A DNA stretch of 26,738 nucleotides, taken from NCBI GenBank assembly GCA_946623365.1, contig CAMORE010000009.1:1-26738 (forward strand), read 5' to 3'. Below the pieces are notes generated by a model. The model had not been told where the DNA came from, did no database searches, and saw only the letters and a list, made by a program, of their open reading frames with translations. A program made the position numbers and the translations under genes. The stretch is from an uncultured Acinetobacter sp. (GTDB taxonomy: Bacteria > Cyanobacteriota > Vampirovibrionia > Gastranaerophilales > Gastranaerophilaceae). Shown in pieces: positions 22,302 through 26,738 of this stretch (within the stretch, counting starts at the first letter, position 1; each line of letters starts with the position of its first letter).

Positions 22302-24080
22302 TTATACATGTACGCTATCAATAGAACTGTTTTTAGAGACAGAGTAGCGGGATTTGTAATCTTGATATTTGTTTACAAATTCGATATCTTCGTCTTTATT
22401 TCTATGGTTATATTCATGTTTATCAAGAGAACTGTCGTAAAGTTGAATGACACTTGTTGCAATATTTCCGCAGTGAGCTGCAATTCTTCTGAAATCATTT
22501 AATAAATCCGAAAACATAAAACTTAAATCTGCAGTACACAAACCGTCTTTAAGCCTTTGTATGTGATGATTTTTTACTTTTCTGACAATTTTTTTAATAA
22601 CGGCTTCAAGCGGTTCGACTTCTCTTGCCAGTTGAACATTATCCGTTTTATATGCTTCAAATGACATAGTGAATATTTCGGAAACGGCATGTACAATTAC
22701 TTTTAGCTCCTCTACAGCTTCTGGTGAGAGCTTTCTATCGCTTTCCTTAAATTTTTCGGATATTTTTAATATATTTGTAGCATGGTCGCCAATACGTTCA
22801 TAATCCCCAATTGCCAGTAATAGTTGAGAAATTCTATTATTATCCTCTTCGGATAGTTCTTTACCGGAAAGTTTTAATAAGAAAGAATCTAATTTATCTT
22901 CATATGTGTCAATTTTAACTTCGTTTTCTCTAATTTGGTCAGCTTTTTTTTGATGGTAGCTTTTTAGCATTTTGGAGGCAAATATAAAGTTGTATTCTAC
23001 CATTTCAGCCATTTTAACGGTTTGCCTGTATGCTTCTGATACGGCAAAAGTAGGAGCAAGAAGAAGCCTGTCATCAAGTAGTACCCGCTTAGTATCTCCT
23101 TTTTTATCAGGTATAACTTTGATAGCCATTTTTTCAATAATTTTACCAATCGGGAAAAATAGAAAAGCTGTAAATATATTATATGCAGTATGGAATACAG
23201 CTACGCCAAATGGTGATATATCACTTGATAAGAATGAAAATTTAAATATTAAATTAAGCAAAATGAATAACGGTAAACATGTACCTACACTTAAAATATT
23301 ATAAATTACATGTATTCCTGCTACACGCTTTGCATTCGTACTAACCCCTATACTTGCTAAAACTGCTGATATGCATGAGCCCAAATTTTGTCCCAAAATA
23401 ATGGGTACTGCTACTGCCCAAGATACACCGCCAACAAGAGTCAGAGCTTGTAAAATACCGATTGACGCTGAAGAGCTTTGAACAAGCATTGTTACACCCA
23501 TTCCGACAAGAAAACCTAAAAGCGGATTGTGAAACGCTATCATTGCTTTACCAAATTCCGGCATGTCTGCTAACGGAGTCATTGATTCAGCCATAACTAT
23601 CATACCGAACATTAAAATGGCAAAGCCCATAAGAATAGTACCGACATTTTTACGTTTATTTGACTTGGATGCCATTATTAATATTACGCCGATTAATGCT
23701 AATATCGGTGAAAAGGATTCAGGTTTAAAAAATTTAAGCACGAGTCCTGTTGTGCCTTGAATTCCTGTTAAACTCAATATCCAAGCTGTAATAGTTGTTC
23801 CTACGTTTGCACCGATAATAATGCTTACGGTTCTTGATAATGCCATGATTCCTGAGTTAACAAGTCCGACTAACATAACGGTAACTGCGGAAGAAGACTG
23901 TATTATTGCTGTAATTACGGCTCCTAAAATAAAACTCTTAATCGGATTAGAAGTCATTTTCTTAAGCATTTGTTCTAATCTTCCGCCTGCAATTTTCTCC
24001 AGACCGGATGACATAATTGAAATTCCGTAGAGGAAAAATGCCAATCCGCCTAAGAGAGTAAATATTGAAAATATGTCCAT
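22302..24080 (-). CDS. Na+/phosphate cotransporter (NptA/PNaS family) with PhoU-like tail
   Basis: A 592-residue cytoplasmic-membrane transporter that takes up or exports phosphate with sodium. Two inverted repeats of the transport domain each contain the signature QSSSA (61-65 and 201-205), with GANVGTT following the first and GQNLGSC the second. About eight hydrophobic segments end near residue 320. Residues about 340-560 are helical and PhoU-like (for example LLLAIGDYERIGDHATNILKI and FRRIAAHCGNIA), known in this family as a possible regulator of transport. The ATG at 24080 has AAGGA 7 bases upstream. It converges with the anti-sigma gene, 30 bases between stops. A long inverted repeat lies in its leader. 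Transport direction is not readable from sequence. Confidence 0.95.
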   Translation of the reverse strand: MDIFSIFTLLGGLAFFLYGISIMSSGLEKIAGGRLEQMLKKMTSNPIKSFILGAVITAIIQSSSAVTVMLVGLVNSGIMALSRTVSIIIGANVGTTITAWILSLTGIQGTTGLVLKFFKPESFSPILALIGVILIMASKSNKRKNVGTILMGFAILMFGMIVMAESMTPLADMPEFGKAMIAFHNPLLGFLVGMGVTMLVQSSSASIGILQALTLVGGVSWAVAVPIILGQNLGSCISAVLASIGVSTNAKRVAGIHVIYNILSVGTCLPLFILLNLIFKFSFLSSDISPFGVAVFHTAYNIFTAFLFFPIGKIIEKMAIKVIPDKKGDTKRVLLDDRLLLAPTFAVSEAYRQTVKMAEMVEYNFIFASKMLKSYHQKKADQIRENEVKIDTYEDKLDSFLLKLSGKELSEEDNNRISQLLLAIGDYERIGDHATNILKISEKFKESDRKLSPEAVEELKVIVHAVSEIFTMSFEAYKTDNVQLAREVEPLEAVIKKIVRKVKNHHIQRLKDGLCTADLSFMFSDLLNDFRRIAAHCGNIATSVIQLYDSSLDKHEYNHRNKDEDIEFVNKYQDYKSRYSVSKNSSIDSVHV

Positions 24081-24106
24081 ATAAGCTATTCCTTTATAGT
24101 TGGTTT

Positions 24107-24158
24107 TAGGAGTTTAATCGGTGAACTTACACATATTCATTCCTTTTCTGAACTCCTA
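24107..24158 (-). promoter_or_regulatory. Leader inverted repeat of the Na+/phosphate transporter gene
   Basis: TAGGAGTT (24107-24114) and AACTCCTA (24151-24158) are exact 8-base complements 36 bases apart, both upstream of the gene. In the transcript the first-made arm carries GGAG and the second CTCC, echoing the GAGGAG/CTCCTC pairs of the scpA leader. A riboregulatory role is possible but unproven. Confidence 0.4.
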
Positions 24159-24228
24159 TCCTCAGTTTACCATAAGAATAGTTTTTCTACGAAAAATTTG
24201 TTACATTTGTTTTAATATTTCATTCGTA

Positions 24229-24240
24229 AATCTATAGATT
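24229..24240. repeat. 12-bp palindrome AATCTATAGATT
   Basis: A perfect palindrome between the 111-aa orphan gene and the phosphate transporter gene, 24 bases past the orphan's stop. No T run follows. It could be an operator or a chance AT-rich palindrome. Confidence 0.3.
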
Positions 24241-24263
24241 CATTACAAAATTAACATTAATTA

Positions 24264-24599
24264 TTATCCCTGTACATTTCCGGTTGCAAAAGAAGATGCT
24301 TCTTCATAAGGGTTTTCGACACCGGAATCAACGGCAGCTTTATATGCTGTTTCAAACAATTCGTCAGAATTATCTGCTATTTGCGGGTCTTTTATTAAAG
24401 CTTTTAAATCATTATTTGTGCTGTCAGCATCTTTTACTAACATAGAGCGGCCGAGAGCTTCTGCTTTCGGGTCTGAAAAGTCTTTGAATTTAGGTTCTTC
24501 TCCTTCAGTGACTCCTTGTGGGGTATCGGGAGTCTGTTTTTGTGTACTGTTGAAATTTACTTGATTAACACTAAAATTTGTACCATTAATTTCACTCAT
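24264..24599 (-). CDS. Uncharacterised 111-aa acidic soluble protein
   Basis: I do not recognise this protein. The start at 24599 is supported by GAGG 8 bases upstream and an extended -10 promoter just before; the open frame continues to 24647 but that part overlaps the promoter. The N-terminal 50 residues are Asn/Gln/Thr/Pro-rich (SEINGTNFSVNQVNFN...) and probably unstructured. From about residue 55 it looks helical and acidic, with a segment DELFETAYKAAVDSGVENPYEEA. No signal peptide or membrane segment. It may be a small secreted or structural protein, since the N-terminal composition resembles export-leader-like starts, but there is no direct evidence. Confidence 0.7.
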   Translation of the reverse strand: MSEINGTNFSVNQVNFNSTQKQTPDTPQGVTEGEEPKFKDFSDPKAEALGRSMLVKDADSTNNDLKALIKDPQIADNSDELFETAYKAAVDSGVENPYEEASSFATGNVQG

Positions 24600-24620
24600 G
24601 TATATTACCTCGCTAAATCT

Positions 24621-24647
24621 ATTATAACATTTTTTAGGAATTATCAA
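24621..24647 (-). promoter_or_regulatory. Extended -10 promoter of the 111-aa orphan gene
   Basis: Minus-strand TTGATA (24647-24642), 15 bases, then TGT-TATAAT with the -10 at 24626-24621. The predicted start near 24614 leaves about 15 bases, including GAGG, before the ATG at 24599. Confidence 0.55.
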
Positions 24648-24713
24648 CCATCCAATTATTGTAAAACGTGAATATATTATTTTTTGCTAGTTGATTAAAA
24701 AATTCGTTACAAA

Positions 24714-24769
24714 AGTTTACGATTGGAGGGGGCGTAAAAAATAAAAATTGACAAATTTTTTCGTAAACT
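24714..24769 (-). terminator. Long hairpin after the 161-aa orphan gene, possible terminator
   Basis: AGTTTACG (24714-24721) and CGTAAACT (24762-24769) are exact complements, with an inner AAAAAAT/ATTTTTT arm and a G-rich bulge (GGAGGGGGCG on the plus strand). On the minus strand the stem is followed by TTTTGT. It lies about 55 bases after the orphan stop. Confidence 0.45.
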
Positions 24770-24822
24770 CATTAGAAATAATGGAACTTGAGCAAATTTT
24801 TGCATACAAAATTGTTTAAAAG

Positions 24823-25308
24823 TTAAAAGATAGGATTACTTTCAAAACTTCTGCACGGTATTGTATCGCAGCCAAGTTCTTTTGTTTTTGCCTTCAAATC
24901 TCTTAACATATTGTTCCAAGAATTTATTTTGGTTTGTTCATACTCTTTATAATATGTTTTGCATAAGTTGTTATATTTTCTTTTTGTAATTGTTCCGTTT
25001 TCGTATTGTTTATATGCTTCGGCTTTTTTTTGTTCATATACATCGTAGGCGCTGTTGTCTCTATTATGGTGAGAATAACACATATTATTGTAAAACTCTG
25101 AATATTGATTTTTTTGTTCTGCCGTTTTGCAAATAACGTTTCCTATAACTGTTTTAACCACGTATTTGGTGGTATTTGTTGTTTGATTTTCATTGTCAGA
25201 AAAATTAAATAATAGTTTGTTATTAGGATTTTGGCATCTTTGAGAATTGTTGGATGCAACAGTGCGGTCTGTTATTCCATAATGTGCCGATAAAGCAAAA
25301 ATTGTCAC
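24823..25308 (-). CDS. Uncharacterised 161-aa protein, Asn/Lys/Tyr-rich
   Basis: I do not recognise this protein. It starts with GTG at 25308, with GAGG 8 bases upstream and a good sigma-70 promoter just before, so it is likely expressed. The first 50 residues are polar and Asn-rich. The middle (about 85-145) looks like two charged, Tyr-rich helices (YEQKKAEAYKQYENGTITKRKYNNLCKTYYKEYEQ), a heptad-like pattern that could form a hairpin of helices. Five Cys residues are spread along the chain, two near the C-terminus (CDTIPC). There is no signal peptide or membrane segment. Its own promoter and a long 3' hairpin make it a single-gene unit. Confidence 0.66.
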   Translation of the reverse strand: MTIFALSAHYGITDRTVASNNSQRCQNPNNKLLFNFSDNENQTTNTTKYVVKTVIGNVICKTAEQKNQYSEFYNNMCYSHHNRDNSAYDVYEQKKAEAYKQYENGTITKRKYNNLCKTYYKEYEQTKINSWNNMLRDLKAKTKELGCDTIPCRSFESNPIF

Positions 25309-25334
25309 TTTGTAACCTCGTTTCTATTTATACT

Positions 25335-25363
25335 ACTATATTTATAAAAACCATTTGTGTTAA
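25335..25363 (-). promoter_or_regulatory. Sigma-70 promoter of the 161-aa orphan gene
   Basis: Minus-strand TTAACA (25363-25358), a 17-base spacer and TATAGT (25340-25335). Predicted start near 25328, about 20 bases before the GTG start, with GAGG in place. Confidence 0.65.
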
Positions 25364-25367
25364 ATAA

Positions 25368-25395
25368 TTGACTTTTTGTAACAAAAATTCATAAT
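25368..25395 (+). promoter_or_regulatory. Sigma-70 promoter candidate of the DegT aminotransferase gene
   Basis: TTGACT, 16 bases, CATAAT. It lies back to back with the minus-strand promoter at 25335-25363. The spacer contains a TTTTTGTAACAAAAA palindrome (inside 25373-25387). The leader would be about 95 bases. Confidence 0.5.
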
Positions 25396-25495
25396 TACAG
25401 TGCATTTAGCATAATTGTACTTGTAATTAAGATTATATAAAGGGAGTTAAAAAGTGTGGTAAACTTAAATTATGGGTAAATTATAGGAGGGAAAT

Positions 25496-26614
25496 ATGAT
25501 TCCAATTTTAGATTCAAAAAGACAATACGCAAAAATAGGCGCAGAAGTTGAAAAGGCAGTTTGTGAGGTTTTACGTTCAGGTTCATATATTTTAGGACCA
25601 AATGTAAAAGCTCTTGAGAGTGAACTTGCAAAGTATATCGGATGCAATTATACAGTTGCTCTTAACTCAGGGACAGATGCTCTTCATCTTGCGCTTCGTG
25701 CATTAGATATAGGAAAGGGTGATGAAGTTATTACTACAGCATTTACTTTTGTTGCAACTACGGAATCAATAGAAATAGTCGGTGCAACACCTGTATTCTG
25801 TGATATTAATCCCGATACGTTCAATATTGATGCAGACAAGATTGAAAGCTTAATAACTCCTCATACAAAAGCTATAATGCCGGTTCACCTTTATGGTCAG
25901 CCTTGTGAAATGGACAAGATTATGGACATTGCTAAGCGTCATAATTTATATGTAATCGAAGATTGTTGTCAAGCCATCGGAGCTGAATACAAAGGACAAA
26001 AAGTCGGTACTTTTGGTGATATCGGATGCTACAGCTTCTATCCTACCAAAAACCTCGGCGGAATGGGTGATGGCGGACTTATTACAGTTAACAGCGAAAA
26101 TCTTAAAAACAGAATAGTTGCACTACGTAATCATGGTGGTGCTATTCGTTATCATCATGATGAAATAGGTGTAAACTCTCGTTTAGATGAAATTCAGGCA
26201 GCAATTTTAAGAGTTAAATTGAATTATATAGATGAATGGAATAAGTCAAGAAGAGAACATGCCGCAACATATAATAAATTGTTCTCAGAATGTTCTGATA
26301 TTGTTACTCCTAAGGAATTGCATGATACATATTGTGTTTACCATCAATACACAGTTAAAATTCCTAACAGAGATAACATTCACAAAATGCTTCAAGAAGC
26401 AGGCATAGGTGCAATGCTTTATTATCCGATTCCTCTTCATATGCAAAAAGTTCATGCTCACTTGGGATACAAAATGGGCGATTTACCTATTACTGAAAAG
26501 AATACAGAATGTGTAATCTCACTTCCTATGTTCCCTGAGCTTACTATAGAAGAGCAAAAAACTGTTGCTTCTACATTGATTGAATGCATAGAAAAATCAA
26601 AAGCATTAGCGTAG
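25496..26614 (+). CDS. DegT/DnrJ/EryC1/StrS-family sugar aminotransferase
   Basis: A PLP enzyme that places an amino group on a keto-sugar nucleotide, usually for surface polysaccharide, lipopolysaccharide or protein glycans. The 372-residue protein is full length. The PLP lysine is Lys185 in FYPTKNLGGMGDGG; the nearby NSGTDALHLAL (57-67) and VIEDCCQAIGAEY (153-165) are the other cofactor and substrate blocks. It belongs to the same fold as RfbH in this window but keeps the Lys that RfbH has lost, so it is a true aminotransferase. AGGAGG lies 5-6 bases before the ATG. The exact sugar cannot be told. It is alone on its strand, between a promoter region and a strong terminator. Confidence 0.95.
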   Translation: MIPILDSKRQYAKIGAEVEKAVCEVLRSGSYILGPNVKALESELAKYIGCNYTVALNSGTDALHLALRALDIGKGDEVITTAFTFVATTESIEIVGATPVFCDINPDTFNIDADKIESLITPHTKAIMPVHLYGQPCEMDKIMDIAKRHNLYVIEDCCQAIGAEYKGQKVGTFGDIGCYSFYPTKNLGGMGDGGLITVNSENLKNRIVALRNHGGAIRYHHDEIGVNSRLDEIQAAILRVKLNYIDEWNKSRREHAATYNKLFSECSDIVTPKELHDTYCVYHQYTVKIPNRDNIHKMLQEAGIGAMLYYPIPLHMQKVHAHLGYKMGDLPITEKNTECVISLPMFPELTIEEQKTVASTLIECIEKSKALA

Positions 26615-26622
26615 AGATTTTG

Positions 26623-26654
26623 AAAAAACCACCGGTCATGACCGGTGGTTTTTT
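26623..26654. terminator. Bidirectional intrinsic terminator
   Basis: A perfect 32-base palindrome (26623-26654) with GC-rich core ACCACCGGTCA/TGACCGGTGGT. It starts with AAAAAA and ends with TTTTTT, so it can end transcripts from both sides: the aminotransferase gene and the gene entering from the right on the minus strand. Confidence 0.92.
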
Positions 26655-26669
26655 ATATATATCTATTTG

Positions 26670-26738
26670 TTATAAATTTGTTATTTTATCTTTTAATTCT
26701 TGTATTTCGTATTTTAATCTGTTGAGTTCGCATGTGAC
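26670..26738 (-). CDS. C-terminal end of a coiled-coil protein (partial, cut by window edge)
   Basis: The last 22 codons and TAA stop of a minus-strand gene that continues beyond the window. They read ...CELNRLKYEIQELKDKITNL, with hydrophobic residues at heptad-like spacing, so the protein ends in a coiled coil. The stop codon lies 15 bases before the shared bidirectional terminator, as expected for a real gene end. The frame is chosen for this pattern and position; the product is unknown. Confidence 0.5.
   Translation of the reverse strand, partial: VTCELNRLKYEIQELKDKITNL

Overview
The window is a contiguous, AT-rich bacterial chromosome segment (26.7 kb) with 25 complete protein genes and one cut off at the right edge. 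I see no tRNA, rRNA, IS element, prophage gene or CRISPR array. Three things together suggest a flagellated member of the Gastranaerophilales (Melainabacteria/Vampirovibrionia, the non-photosynthetic sister group of Cyanobacteria) or a near relative: low GC, early flagellar rod genes beside a two-component pair, and several orphan proteins of a style I associate with gut members of that group. This placement is inference; I could not search a database.

Layout. (1) 58-4444, minus strand: rfbF-rfbG-rfbH, the first three steps from glucose-1-phosphate towards CDP-3,6-dideoxyhexoses for surface glycans, followed by queA (queuosine tRNA modification). (2) 4645-7868, minus strand: scpA-scpB (chromosome condensation), then a membrane-anchored TPR/matrixin-type metalloprotease and a small hydrophobic protein. 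The operon has its own promoter and a structured leader. (3) 8111-11299, minus strand: a SWIM-SNF2 helicase whose leader may be an attenuator. (4) 11602-13572, plus strand: a cation diffusion facilitator with a Cys-rich tail, then a small secreted HExxH protein with two terminator-like hairpins behind it. (5) 13601-16419, minus strand: an uncharacterised protein with a RelA/SpoT-like core and two tandem PlsC-type acyltransferases. (6) 16473-20771, minus strand: a LuxR-type response regulator, a soluble histidine kinase, flgB, flgC, fliE and an orphan Lys/Glu-rich protein. The three gaps from the kinase gene to fliE carry arrays of degenerate 8-bp repeats. (7) 21148-22271, plus strand: an ECF sigma factor with a translationally coupled, tail-anchored zinc-finger anti-sigma factor. 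(8) 22302-25308, minus strand: a Na+/phosphate cotransporter with PhoU tail and two orphan proteins. (9) 25496-26614, plus strand: a DegT-type sugar aminotransferase ending at a bidirectional terminator shared with a gene whose coiled-coil C-terminus enters from the right.

How the genes may work together: the regulator, kinase and rod genes look like one flagellar assembly and regulation unit. The rfb genes and the DegT aminotransferase would feed surface-glycan synthesis, although the E3 reductase that completes 3-deoxygenation and all glycosyltransferases lie outside the window. The most unusual material is non-coding: the flagellar octamer arrays, a 10-bp complementarity between the ribosome-binding region and the 3' region of the secreted HExxH gene, and competing hairpins in the scpA and SNF2 leaders.
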